From an uncultured Collinsella sp. (GTDB lineage Bacteria > Actinomycetota > Coriobacteriia > Coriobacteriales > Coriobacteriaceae), in contig CATXJW010000003.1 in assembly GCA_958370325.1 (NCBI GenBank), positions 26,930-90,929 on the forward strand: DNA of 64,000 nt, written 5' to 3'. This document shows positions 33,366 to 43,076 of the stretch, piece by piece; position 1 is the first letter of the stretch, and each line of letters opens with the position of its first letter. Made by a program: the position numbers and the translations under genes. The notes under the pieces were generated by a model. The model worked only from the letters and a program-made list of their open reading frames with translations. It made no database searches and was not told the origin of the DNA.

Positions 33366-34331
33366 CTAGAACGTCGCCTTGTAACGGTTGACCTTCTCGC
33401 GATAATCGCGCGTGTCGGCCTCGCGCAGCTTGGTCATGGCATCGCGCTCATCGTCGGACAGGCTCGTGGGAACCTGCACCTTGATCTCGACGAGCAGCGC
33501 ACCCGTGCGCCCGCGATGCTTAACATCGGGCGCGCCCATCTCCTTAAAGCGGAACTTCTTCCCCGTCTGGGTGCCAGCGGGCACCTTCAGACGAACCGTC
33601 GCGCCGCCGGGCGTGGGCACATCCACCGTGCAGCCGAGCGCCGCCTCGTAGACCGATACCGGTACCTCCATGGTCACGTCGGCACCTTTGCGCTTAAACA
33701 GCGGGTGCTCCTCTACATGCGTGGTCACGACCAGGTCGCCGCGCTCGCCTCCGGCAACGCCGTACTCGCCGCGGCGCTTGTAGCGCAATTTGCCGCCGTC
33801 GACCGCACCCGCAGGCACCGAGACTGTGATGGTCTGCTGCTCGCCCGTCGAGGGAATACGGTAGGTGACCTTGTGCGTCACGCCGCGGAACGCGTCCTCG
33901 GCCGTTACGTCGACAGTCAGCGACAGGTCGCCGCCCTTGCGCGCGCGGTTGCGGCCCGCGCCCGCACCGGCAGCGCCCGCAGCCCCGGCAAAGCCCGAGC
34001 CCCAATCGCTGCCCCAGGCGCCGTTGCCACTAAAGATGCTGTCGAAGATATCGCCCCAGCCGCTCGCGCCGGCACCGGCGCCGTAGCCGCCGCTATACGC
34101 GCCGCCCGCGCCCGGCATGCCGCCAAACATGAGCATCTGGTCGTACTCTTTGCGCTTCTTCTCGTCCGAAAGCGTCTCGTAGGCCTCGCTGATCTCCTTG
34201 AACTTGGCCTCGTCGCCGCCGGCATCGGGGTGATATTTTTGCGCGAGCTTGCGAAACGCGCTCTTGATCTCTTTGTCGGAGGCGCTCTTGGATACGCCCA
34301 GGATGTCATAGAAGGTTTTGCCTGCAGCCAT
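33366..34331 (-). CDS. dnaJ: DnaJ-family cochaperone without zinc finger
   Basis: This 321-residue protein stimulates DnaK's ATPase and delivers clients. The J domain is residues 4-70, with HPD in QKYHPDAGGDEAKF. A Gly/Ala-rich region follows (about 80-130). The C-terminal client-binding domains (about 140-320) have GVTHKVTYRIPSTGEQ and VDVPTPGGATVRLKVPAGTQ. The four CxxCxGxG zinc motifs of class A DnaJ are absent, so it is a class B/CbpA-type protein. ATG 34331 has GGAGAGGAG upstream. It is 108 bp after grpE with a strong hairpin between, and 73 bp before hspR. Confidence 0.94.
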   Translation of the reverse strand: MAAGKTFYDILGVSKSASDKEIKSAFRKLAQKYHPDAGGDEAKFKEISEAYETLSDEKKRKEYDQMLMFGGMPGAGGAYSGGYGAGAGASGWGDIFDSIFSGNGAWGSDWGSGFAGAAGAAGAGAGRNRARKGGDLSLTVDVTAEDAFRGVTHKVTYRIPSTGEQQTITVSVPAGAVDGGKLRYKRRGEYGVAGGERGDLVVTTHVEEHPLFKRKGADVTMEVPVSVYEAALGCTVDVPTPGGATVRLKVPAGTQTGKKFRFKEMGAPDVKHRGRTGALLVEIKVQVPTSLSDDERDAMTKLREADTRDYREKVNRYKATF

Positions 34332-34404
34332 CGTAGCTCCTCTCCTGTTACGTCCGCCGTCCATGCAGACGACGGCTCATGCTTTCATATGGCACTAGGC
34401 CAGA

Positions 34405-34434
34405 AAGGGCCCCGGGTGTTGCCCCGGGGCCCTT
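34405..34434 (-). terminator. Strong hairpin inside the dnaK operon (grpE-dnaJ gap)
   Basis: AAGGGCCCCGGG (34405-34416) pairs perfectly with CCCGGGGCCCTT (34423-34434). On the minus strand it is followed only by TCTGGCC, a poor U tract. It may be a partial attenuator or an RNA-stability element that lowers dnaJ-hspR relative to dnaK-grpE. Confidence 0.65.
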
Positions 34435-34439
34435 CTCAA

Positions 34440-35282
34440 TTACTCCTCGGTGCTCTCGGCCGTATCGGCCGCGGCATCCTCGGGCGCCGCTTCGGGCTCC
34501 GGTGCGGGGCGCTTCTCGCCACCGTAGGTCACCGTCACCATCGCGGAGCGCAGGATGCGGTCCGCCATGCGGTAGCCCTTCTGGTACACGTCGTTGACGG
34601 TCTCGTCGTACTGCGATGCGTCCTCGACACGCCCCACGGCCTGGTGCTCGAGCGGATCGAACGCCTCGCCCTTGGGGTCGATGGGCTCAACGCCCTCGTG
34701 CGCAAACACATCGAGCAGCTTGGCATGCACCGCATCGACGCCATCGACGAACTGCTTAAAATCGTCGGAAAGCTCCTGGCTACGGGCATGGTCGATTGCA
34801 CGCTCGATATCGTCGATCACTGGCAGCAGCGCAGTGACGAGTTTCTCGGTCGCGCGCTCGCGCTCGGCGATACGCTCGCTGGCGGTGCGGCGACGGAAGT
34901 TCTCCCAGTCGGCCTGCAGACGGGCGGTGCGCTCGGTGGCGTCCTTCGCCTTGTCCTCGGCAGCCTTCTGAGCCTCTGCCGCAGCTTCGAGCTCATGACG
35001 CACGTCGGCAAGCTCCTTTTGGGCCTGCTCGAACTTGAGCTTAAAGTCGTTGTCGGCGGCTTCCTCACCGGCGCGGATAGCGGCTTCCACCATCTCGTCC
35101 TCGGTCATCGTCGCCTCCTTGTTGGAATCCTCTACCTGGTTCTCGGCAGCCTCGGCGGCCTCGGCCTCGTTGGCCTCGGTATCGTCGACGGCCTCTACGG
35201 GAATCTTCACGTCCTTCTCCTCAGAGTCAACGGGGGCGGCGCCAGCGGCGGCCGCCTCCGTGCGAGCTTTACGGGCGGACAT
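34440..35282 (-). CDS. grpE: Nucleotide exchange factor GrpE
   Basis: GrpE releases ADP from DnaK. At 280 residues it is longer than typical (about 200), because both ends carry acidic, Ala/Glu-rich low-complexity extensions. These cover residues 1-85 (EANEAEAAEAAENQVED) and the last 30. The core has the long coiled coil (about 85-165) and the beta domain with the GrpE signature EGVEPIDPKGEAFDPLEHQAV. It starts 2 bases after the dnaK stop, so the two are tightly coupled. Confidence 0.94.
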   Translation of the reverse strand: MSARKARTEAAAAGAAPVDSEEKDVKIPVEAVDDTEANEAEAAEAAENQVEDSNKEATMTEDEMVEAAIRAGEEAADNDFKLKFEQAQKELADVRHELEAAAEAQKAAEDKAKDATERTARLQADWENFRRRTASERIAERERATEKLVTALLPVIDDIERAIDHARSQELSDDFKQFVDGVDAVHAKLLDVFAHEGVEPIDPKGEAFDPLEHQAVGRVEDASQYDETVNDVYQKGYRMADRILRSAMVTVTYGGEKRPAPEPEAAPEDAAADTAESTEE

Positions 35283-35284
35283 GA

Positions 35285-37177
<1,893 letters not shown>

Positions 37178-37286
37178 TAGAAATTCCCTCTCTCTTTTGC
37201 GTTCGCGCCGCCTCGACGGTCTGTCACGCGGCGCTTCTGCTTGTCTTTCAGGATGTAGTGTATCCCCTTATGGGCCGGAATATACA

Positions 37287-37313
37287 AAATCTAAGTCAAT
37301 TCATATAAGATTT
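37287..37313. promoter_or_regulatory. Heat-shock operator candidate of dnaK
   Basis: AAATCTAAGTC-AATTC-ATATAAGATTT, the same halves as in front of clpB. Conservation of 22 outer bases over two unlinked heat-shock promoters, with a variable centre, argues for a shared protein binding site, probably HspR. Confidence 0.78.
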
Positions 37314-37438
37314 CTTATTGCTGAGAGTTTAGGTTCTCAAATGCGCAGGTAGATGCACTGTTTGAGTTCTCGGCAAATCTATCGAGATCTATGTAGAGAT
37401 GGCTGAGGTTTGCGTCCGGGGGTGCCTGGGGGCCGTTT

Positions 37439-37562
37439 TGCGGAAAGCTCGTCCCGGTTTGAACGTGGATTCCGAGTCGCAGTTTCCGCTAGCGGGCCCA
37501 ACCGGAAACTGCGACCCGGTTTTCGGCCAAATAACGGGATACCCTTTCCGCAGGCACGCTTA
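37439..37562. repeat. Nested long-range palindromic element between dnaK and the ferredoxin gene
   Basis: An outer stem TGCGGAAAG (37439) / CTTTCCGCA (37554) and a middle step GTCCCG / CGGGA surround an inner 13-bp perfect hairpin GTCGCAGTTTCCG (37476) / CGGAAACTGCGAC (37503). It fills about 125 of the 595 bp between the divergent genes. The rest of the gap holds the dnaK operator and ferredoxin promoter, with no gene. Confidence 0.7.
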
Positions 37563-37773
37563 ATAGCTCAATATTTCAAGTCACCTTTAGCTAACATTTG
37601 CGCAGCTCAACGGCCCCACCTGCACGTTTTTTAGTAAACCTTGGCATACTCGGCGAACGGTATGAAGATGCCGGCCAGAGGGTATTGCAAACGGTCGCTC
37701 CCGTGGTATGTTTTTGCCCGAATCAAACCGGCGCGCATCGTCTGTAGCGTCGGTCAACAGAGAGGAAACTACC

Positions 37774-37959
37774 ATGGCTCATCCCGTAATTGATGCCGAC
37801 GAGTGCATCGCTTGTGGCGTTTGCGTCGACTCCTGCCCCGCTGGCGTTCTGGAGCTCCAGGACGTCGCTACCGTCGCTGACGAGGACTCCTGCGTCGCCT
37901 GTGGCGCTTGCCAGGACGCTTGCCCCGCTGGCGCGATCACCGAGATCGTCGAGGAGTAA
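37774..37959 (+). CDS. 2[4Fe-4S] ferredoxin
   Basis: A 61-residue soluble electron carrier with two classical clusters: CIACGVCVDSCP (near residue 11) and CVACGACQDACP (near 41), joined by a short beta segment. It is a clostridial-type ferredoxin without extension. ATG 37774 has AGAGAGG upstream; longer in-frame starts lack a ribosome site. Followed 44 bases later by a terminator, so monocistronic. It is a plausible partner for ferredoxin-linked redox enzymes such as the one at 16905; that link is inference. Confidence 0.96.
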   Translation: MAHPVIDADECIACGVCVDSCPAGVLELQDVATVADEDSCVACGACQDACPAGAITEIVEE

Positions 37960-38003
37960 CAACTCCCGCACTTGCACACTCAAAAGTACACCGTGCACAA
38001 AAA

Positions 38004-38039
38004 GGAGGCCTCCGCATCGCCGCGGAGGCCTCCTTTTTT
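38004..38039 (+). terminator. Intrinsic terminator after the ferredoxin gene
   Basis: An 11-bp perfect stem (GGAGGCCTCCG / CGGAGGCCTCC) followed by TTTTTT. Confidence 0.93.
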
Positions 38040-38065
38040 GTGTGATAACTAATTTGGCACCGTCG

Positions 38066-38195
38066 CAGGTTGAGCTCACGTCAGCGAAAACGCCCCTAAG
38101 CGAGCAAGGTGACGTGAAAGAGGAGGGAAGCGTACTTCGGTACGCGACCGACGATTGAACGTCAGATTGCCGCTTAGGGGCGTTTGCAGCGTCGG
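38066..38195. repeat. Structured intergenic element, copy B
   Basis: CAGGTTGAGCTCACGTCAGCG; a 15-bp stem (38088-38102 with 38171-38185); a bulged A with GCAA/TTGC; a GG/GA internal loop; a second stem TGACGT/ACGTCA; and an inner hairpin GCGTAC-TTCG-GTACGC (38130-38145), followed by TTGCAGCGTCGGC. The inner tetraloop is cUUCGg on the plus strand. It ends at the niaR stop codon and lacks the terminal hairpin of the other copies. Confidence 0.87.
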
Positions 38196-38741
38196 CTACG
38201 ATAGATCGTCCTCGTAAGGCATTAAATCGGCAAGGTAGCCCTTCTCCTTGAGTATGGCCTCGATCTCGTCGAGGGTCTGCTCGTCTTCCGCCGCAATGCG
38301 ATGGAAGTGGTAGCCGCTGGTCACCGTCAGCAGTGGGAAGCTCTTGCCGCTCTCGATATCGTGCAGGTAGCGCTCAACATCGCGACGATTGCGGATGTCC
38401 AGGTCGGCCGTGATCTTACCGTACACGCGGTGATTGACGATCACGTTGAGCACGGCACCACCGGCGTCGACGATACTCGTGAGCTCATCGCCTGCCTGCT
38501 CCACGCCGTGGCGAACCTTGACCAGACGCGTGGGCACAGCCGGGCTGCTCGCTGCCTCCTGTAGTACATAGCCGCGATTGGTGGCGACGATATCGTGCCC
38601 GTCGGCGCGCAGCAGGGCGATGTCCTGCACCACGACCTGGCGGCTCACACCCACCTCGCGGGCAAGCGCGCTGCCCGATACGGGCCCCTTGGCTCCCTCG
38701 AGCACGGCCATGATGGCACGGCGACGCTCGCGGGCGTTCAT
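38196..38741 (-). CDS. niaR: NAD biosynthesis repressor NiaR (HTH-3H)
   Basis: This 181-residue nicotinate-responsive repressor has an N-terminal HTH of the biotin-repressor type (RRRAIMAVLEGAKGPVSGSA, then REVGVSRQVVVQDIALLRADGHDI). A C-terminal 3H domain follows (about 75-170), with the metal/ligand histidines in VNHRVYG, YLHDI and GYHFHRI. It is the last gene of nadA-nadB-nadC-niaR, overlapping the nadC stop by one base (TAATG). Its likely operator is the 44-bp palindrome before nadA. Nicotinic acid as corepressor is known for the family. Confidence 0.93.
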   Translation of the reverse strand: MNARERRRAIMAVLEGAKGPVSGSALAREVGVSRQVVVQDIALLRADGHDIVATNRGYVLQEAASSPAVPTRLVKVRHGVEQAGDELTSIVDAGGAVLNVIVNHRVYGKITADLDIRNRRDVERYLHDIESGKSFPLLTVTSGYHFHRIAAEDEQTLDEIEAILKEKGYLADLMPYEDDLS

Positions 38742-39601
38742 TATTTACCGTCCAGCAGACGCAGGTGCTTAAGCGAGAGGTCGAGGATCGGCGCGGAGTG
38801 CGTCAGGGCGCCCGAGCTAATGTAGTCGACGCCCAGATCAGCCAGGGCGCGAATGTTGTCGGCGTCCACATTGCCCGAGCACTCGGTCTTGGCGCGACCG
38901 GCGATAAGCTCGATGGCGGCGACCATGTCGTCATGGGTCATGTTGTCAAACATGATAATGTCGGCACCGGCCTCCACGGCTTCGCGTACCATGTCCAGGT
39001 TCTCGCACTCAATCTCGACCGTCGTGGTAAACGACGCGTGGGCGCGCGCCATCTCGATCGCGCGCGTCACGCCACCGGCGGCATCGATGTGGTTGTCCTT
39101 GAGCATGACGGCTGTCGACAGGTTGTAGCGATGGTTGCTGCCGCCGCCGATCTCAACCGCCGCCTTCTCAAACACGCGCATGCCCGGCGTGGTCTTGCGT
39201 GTGTCGACGAGCACGGTCTTGGTACCCTCGAGCGCCGCTGCCATTCTGTGCGTATAGGTAGCGATACCACTCATGCGCTGCAGGTAGTTGAGCGCCACGC
39301 GCTCGCCCGAAAGCAGCACGCGCGCATCGCCGCGCACCTGGCCCACGTGGTCGCCGGCGTGTACCTCGTCACCGTCGGCAACATCAAACAGCACCGAGCT
39401 CTGCGGATCCAGCAGCTCAAAGGTGCGAGCGAACACGTCCAGACCGGCGATGATGCCATCGGCCTTGGCGATGAGCTCCACCGTGGCGGGACGCGCCGTG
39501 GGGCACACGCTCGCCGTGCTCACGTCCTCAAACGTAATGTCCTCGCGTAGGGCCTGCAGAATCAGATCATCGACGACGAGCTTCATGGTAATGGGATTCA
39601 T
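38741..39601 (-). CDS. nadC: Nicotinate-nucleotide pyrophosphorylase (carboxylating)
   Basis: NadC converts quinolinate and PRPP to nicotinate mononucleotide. The 286-residue protein has the family's N-terminal domain (LREDITFEDVSTASV) and barrel motifs: LLSGERVALNYLQRMSGIAT, LVDTRKTTPGMRVFEK, GGGSNHRYNLS, KDNH and IMFDNMT. The start ATG 39601 has GGAGGAG upstream, inside the end of nadB (gap 3 bases). Length is normal. Confidence 0.97.
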   Translation of the reverse strand: MNPITMKLVVDDLILQALREDITFEDVSTASVCPTARPATVELIAKADGIIAGLDVFARTFELLDPQSSVLFDVADGDEVHAGDHVGQVRGDARVLLSGERVALNYLQRMSGIATYTHRMAAALEGTKTVLVDTRKTTPGMRVFEKAAVEIGGGSNHRYNLSTAVMLKDNHIDAAGGVTRAIEMARAHASFTTTVEIECENLDMVREAVEAGADIIMFDNMTHDDMVAAIELIAGRAKTECSGNVDADNIRALADLGVDYISSGALTHSAPILDLSLKHLRLLDGK

Positions 39602-39604
39602 GGT

Positions 39605-40981
39605 CTACTCCTCCACGGCCTGCGTGCCGGCGGCACGGGCCAAATCATCGATTGCCAGGGAGTCGGCGCTCAGGGCGCGATGACGCCCGTCGAGCGCGGG
39701 CTCGCCCGCCTGCTCCACGGCGAGCGACTCGCCGGTGCGCATGCACCAGGCGGCACGGCGGCCCCAAACCAGGGACTCGAGCAGGCTGTTGGAAGCCAGG
39801 CGATTCTTGCCGTGCACGCCGCTGCAGGCCGTCTCACCGGCTGCGTAGAGCTCGGGCATCGAGGTGCGGCCGTCCTTGTCGACCCACACGCCGCCCATAA
39901 AGTAGTGCTGCGTAGGCGTAACGGGGATGGGCTCGTCCAAGATGTCGCGGCCGTCCTCCAAGCAGCGTGCGCGAATGTTGGCAAAGTGCCCGGTCACTAC
40001 ATCGCGCTCGACGGGGGCAAAGCTCAGCCACTCGTGCTCGGTACCGTCCTGCTTCATCTGCTCGCGAATAGCGGCAGCGACCACATCGCGCGGCTGAAGC
40101 TCGTCGGTAAAGCGCTCACCGGCGGCGTTGAGCAAAATCGCACCCTCGCCGCGGCAGCTCTCGCTGATCAGGAAGGTGCGGCCTGGCTGCGGCGAGAACA
40201 GTCCCGTGGGGTGGATCTGCACGTAGTCCAGGTGCTCCATCTTAATGCCATGCTCCTGCGCGATGTAGCAGGCGTCGCCCGTGAGCTGCGGGTAGTTGGT
40301 CGAATGGTCGTATACGCCACCGATGCCGCCCGTCGCCCACAGCGTATGGCGAGCATGGATCTTAAACGGCTTACCGACATGCACGCCCTCAGCGGCATTT
40401 GCCAGCTCGTCGGCGGGGCGAGCTGAATCGTCCTCGTCCACGGGAACGGCGACGACACCGGCACACACCGTGGCGCCGTCACGCTCGCCCGTCAGGATGT
40501 CGGTCATGGCCACGTGCTCCAAAATCTGCACGTTATCCAGTTTGCGAACGGCTTGGAGCAGCTTGGTCGTGATCTCCTTGCCCGTAATGTCGGCATGGAA
40601 GGCAATGCGGGGGCGGCTGTGCGCACCCTCGCGGGTAAAGTCGAGGCTGCCGTCGGCCTTGCGCTCAAAGTCCACGCCCATCGCCAGCAGGTCGTTGATG
40701 ACCGAGCGGCTCGAGCGGATCATGATGTCGACGCTCTCGCGGCGGTTCTCGTAGTGGCCGGCGTGCATGGTGTCCTCAAAGAAGGCATCGTAGTCCGAGC
40801 CCTCGGGCAGCACGCAAATGCCACCCTGCGCGAGCATCGAATCGCACTCGTCGACAGCGCCCTTGGAGAGCATGATCACGCACATGCTCGTCGGCAGGTT
40901 GAGAGCCGCATACAGGCCCGCTACGCCGCAGCCGGCAATAACGACGTCGCACTCCATATCGGGGTATTGCTTGGTTTCCAC
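39605..40981 (-). CDS. nadB: L-aspartate oxidase, short form
   Basis: NadB oxidises aspartate to iminoaspartate using FAD, the first step of NAD synthesis. The FAD site is VVIAGCGVAGLYAALN. The succinate-dehydrogenase-like core follows: ATGGIGGVYDHSTNYPQLTG, IHPTGLF, SESCRGEGAILLNAAGERF and GETACSGVHGKNRLASNSLLE. The protein has 458 residues, shorter than the usual 500-540; the C-terminal helical bundle is largely missing and replaced by an Ala/Glu-rich tail. GTG 40981 is chosen because GGGAGAGG lies 6 bases before it; ATG 41008 would give nine more residues without a site. Followed 3 bases later by nadC. Confidence 0.93.
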   Translation of the reverse strand: METKQYPDMECDVVIAGCGVAGLYAALNLPTSMCVIMLSKGAVDECDSMLAQGGICVLPEGSDYDAFFEDTMHAGHYENRRESVDIMIRSSRSVINDLLAMGVDFERKADGSLDFTREGAHSRPRIAFHADITGKEITTKLLQAVRKLDNVQILEHVAMTDILTGERDGATVCAGVVAVPVDEDDSARPADELANAAEGVHVGKPFKIHARHTLWATGGIGGVYDHSTNYPQLTGDACYIAQEHGIKMEHLDYVQIHPTGLFSPQPGRTFLISESCRGEGAILLNAAGERFTDELQPRDVVAAAIREQMKQDGTEHEWLSFAPVERDVVTGHFANIRARCLEDGRDILDEPIPVTPTQHYFMGGVWVDKDGRTSMPELYAAGETACSGVHGKNRLASNSLLESLVWGRRAAWCMRTGESLAVEQAGEPALDGRHRALSADSLAIDDLARAAGTQAVEE

Positions 40982-41036
40982 AGGAATCCTCTCCCTTGAA
41001 TGTGACATAAGGGACCGTCCCTCATGCCGCATTGTT

Positions 41037-42062
41037 CTAGCGCGCTGCGTACTCGAGCATGCGGTCGAGCGTGAGCTTGGCCTGATCGGCGGCCTCGTCC
41101 GACACGCCAATCTGCACCTCGCCCTCGCCCGTCTCCAGGCAGCGCACGAGCTTTTCGAGCGTGATGAGATCCATGTTGACGCAGGTGGGCTGCACCGCGG
41201 GGAAGTAGAACTTCTTGCCGGTGCCCTGGCAGCGGCGCTCGAGCTCGTAGAGCACGCCACAGACCGTCACGATAATGAACTCGCTCGCGTCGGACTCCTC
41301 GGCGTACTTGATGATGCCGGCGGTGGAGCCGATGTAGTCGGCCTCGGCCAAGACGTCGGCCTTGCACTCAGGATGCGCCAGCACGAGCGCGTCGGGGTGG
41401 GCCTCCGTCGCGTCGACAATCTGCTCGACGGTGATGATGTGATGGCGCGGGCAGTAGCCGTTGTTGAGAATGACGTGCTTTTGCGGCACCTGCTCGGCTA
41501 CGAAGCGGCCGAGGTTTTGGTCGGGAATGAACAGGATATGCTGCTGCGGCAGCTCGGACACGATCTTGACGGCGTTGGAGCTGGTGACGCACACGTCGCT
41601 CCAGCTCTTGATCTCAACCGTGGAGTTGACGTAGCAGACCACGGCAAGGTCATCGCCGTACTCGGCGCGCGCCGCATCGACTGTCTCGCGCTTGACCATA
41701 TGAGCCATGGGACAGTCCGCGCCCGGCTCGGGCAGCAGCACCGTCTTGGTGGGATTGAGCAGCTTGGCGCTCTCGCCCATAAACTCCACGCCGCACAGCA
41801 CGATGGTCTGCTGCGGCAGGCTCTTGGCGAGCTTAGCCAGGTAGAAGCTGTCGCCGACGTAATCGGCCACAGCCTGGACCTCGGGTGCCACGTAATAGTG
41901 TGCCAGGATCACCGCGTCGCGTTGGGTTTTAAGTTGCTGAATGGCCTCGACGAGCTCTGCGGGCACCAATGCCGCGCGCTCCGTTGCCGTCGTTGCCGAT
42001 GCCAGGCCGGCCGCAATGTCGCGTGCAAGCTCCGATGCATCCATGTTCGCGCTCTGTGCCAT
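41037..42062 (-). CDS. nadA: Quinolinate synthase A
   Basis: NadA condenses iminoaspartate with dihydroxyacetone phosphate using a [4Fe-4S] cluster. The 341-residue protein shows the three cluster cysteines in VVCYVNSTVEIKS, AHPECKAD and QPTCVNMDLITLEKL. The family motifs LAHYYVAPEVQAVADYVGDS and FIPDQNLGRFV are also present. ATG 42062 is preferred over the TTG one codon upstream, with GAGAGGGG before it. It is the first gene of the operon, 55 bp before nadB. That gap contains a small palindrome (AAGGGACCGTCCCT). Confidence 0.97.
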   Translation of the reverse strand: MAQSANMDASELARDIAAGLASATTATERAALVPAELVEAIQQLKTQRDAVILAHYYVAPEVQAVADYVGDSFYLAKLAKSLPQQTIVLCGVEFMGESAKLLNPTKTVLLPEPGADCPMAHMVKRETVDAARAEYGDDLAVVCYVNSTVEIKSWSDVCVTSSNAVKIVSELPQQHILFIPDQNLGRFVAEQVPQKHVILNNGYCPRHHIITVEQIVDATEAHPDALVLAHPECKADVLAEADYIGSTAGIIKYAEESDASEFIIVTVCGVLYELERRCQGTGKKFYFPAVQPTCVNMDLITLEKLVRCLETGEGEVQIGVSDEAADQAKLTLDRMLEYAAR

Positions 42063-42103
42063 CAAGGCCCCTCTCTTTTGGCGAATCTTGGGGCTTTAGT
42101 ATG

Positions 42104-42147
42104 ACACCTAGGTTTACAGCTGACAAGACAGCTGTAAACCTAGGTGT
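42104..42147. promoter_or_regulatory. NiaR operator candidate before nadA
   Basis: A perfect 44-bp palindrome: 19-bp arms beginning ACACCTAGGTTTACAGCTG with a 6-base spacer (ACAAGA). Its core ACAGCTG-ACAAG-ACAGCTGT resembles published NiaR sites of Firmicutes (ACACCTGT...ACAGGTGT type). It lies 41 bp upstream of nadA and about 207 bp upstream of the divergent response regulator. Confidence 0.8.
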
Positions 42148-42353
42148 AAAGTTGAAATAAAGATTCAATCATGCGGCAGGTCCATTTTCGAACTGGCAAG
42201 CTGAGGATAGCCGAGCTCTCGATAGCGCAGGAGGCATCTTTCGCCACCGCAATACCGCTCGGCGCGAGTTGCGCACCATGAGGCACGAACGGGCGCTCCC
42301 CCGCGAGCGGCACGCGCCCAATGTGGCAAAATCGAACTACTAAGGGGGCCCGA

Positions 42354-43076
42354 ATGCTCAAGATTATTGCCTGCGACGATGACGTCGCTTTTCTAGATAG
42401 ACTGCACCGGATGATCGACCGTTGGTCGACCGAGAAGGGCACGGCGGTCGATGTTGCGCTCGTCACGCGCGGCGAGGACCTGCTGGCGCGCCATGCCGCG
42501 TCGCGCGCCGACATCATCCTGCTCGACATGATCATGCCACTCGTCAACGGCATGGACACCGCACGCGAATTGCGCCAGGCCGACACCGCCGTGCGCCTGG
42601 TGTTCCTTACCTCGTCGCCCGAGTTTGCACTGGAGTCCTACGAGGTCCGCGCCTTCGACTATTTGCTCAAGCCCGTGACTTACGAACGCCTGGCGCAGTT
42701 ACTCGACGAACTTTCGAGCATGCGCCCGGCGACAACCGACGAGCTCGTGATCAAAACGTCCTTTGGCTACCACGCCCTGCGCCTGTCCGACATCGAATAT
42801 GCCGAGGCGCGCAACAAGCACGTGGTCTTCCACCTGCGCGACGGACGCGATATCGAGGCACTCGAGTCGTTCCGCAGCGTCGAGGACCGTTTGGCGCAAA
42901 ATGCCACCTTCTTTAAATGCCACCGTAGCTACCAGGTCAACTTGCGCAACATCGACCACTTCGATCGCACGGACATCGTCATGCGCTCCGGCGCGTGCAT
43001 TCCGCTGTCGCGCAGCAGCAAGCAGGGGTTCCAAGACGCCTACTTTGCGGTGCGCTTTGAGGGCGTGAGGCGCTGA
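42354..43076 (+). CDS. LytTR-family response regulator
   Basis: A 240-residue AgrA/LytR-type regulator. The receiver domain (1-120) has the acidic pocket IIACDDD, phosphorylated Asp in IILLDMIMP near 57, and FDYLLKPV with the conserved Lys. The LytTR DNA-binding domain (about 140-235) reads ADTNE-like ...DIEYAEARNKHVVFHL, SFRSVEDRLA and FFKCHRSYQVNLRNI. ATG 42354 has AAGGGGG 7 bases upstream. Its stop overlaps the histidine kinase start by one base (TGATG), so the two form a coupled pair. No peptide-signal gene was found nearby. Confidence 0.94.
   Translation: MLKIIACDDDVAFLDRLHRMIDRWSTEKGTAVDVALVTRGEDLLARHAASRADIILLDMIMPLVNGMDTARELRQADTAVRLVFLTSSPEFALESYEVRAFDYLLKPVTYERLAQLLDELSSMRPATTDELVIKTSFGYHALRLSDIEYAEARNKHVVFHLRDGRDIEALESFRSVEDRLAQNATFFKCHRSYQVNLRNIDHFDRTDIVMRSGACIPLSRSSKQGFQDAYFAVRFEGVRR

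Noticed and set aside
37178..37773. Additional small gene between dnaK and the ferredoxin gene
   Set aside because: The open frames here (for example 37410-37634) lack ribosome sites and consist of the palindromic element.
42148..42353. Signal peptide gene for the GHKL/LytTR pair
   Set aside because: No short open frame with a ribosome site and peptide-precursor features was found near the pair.
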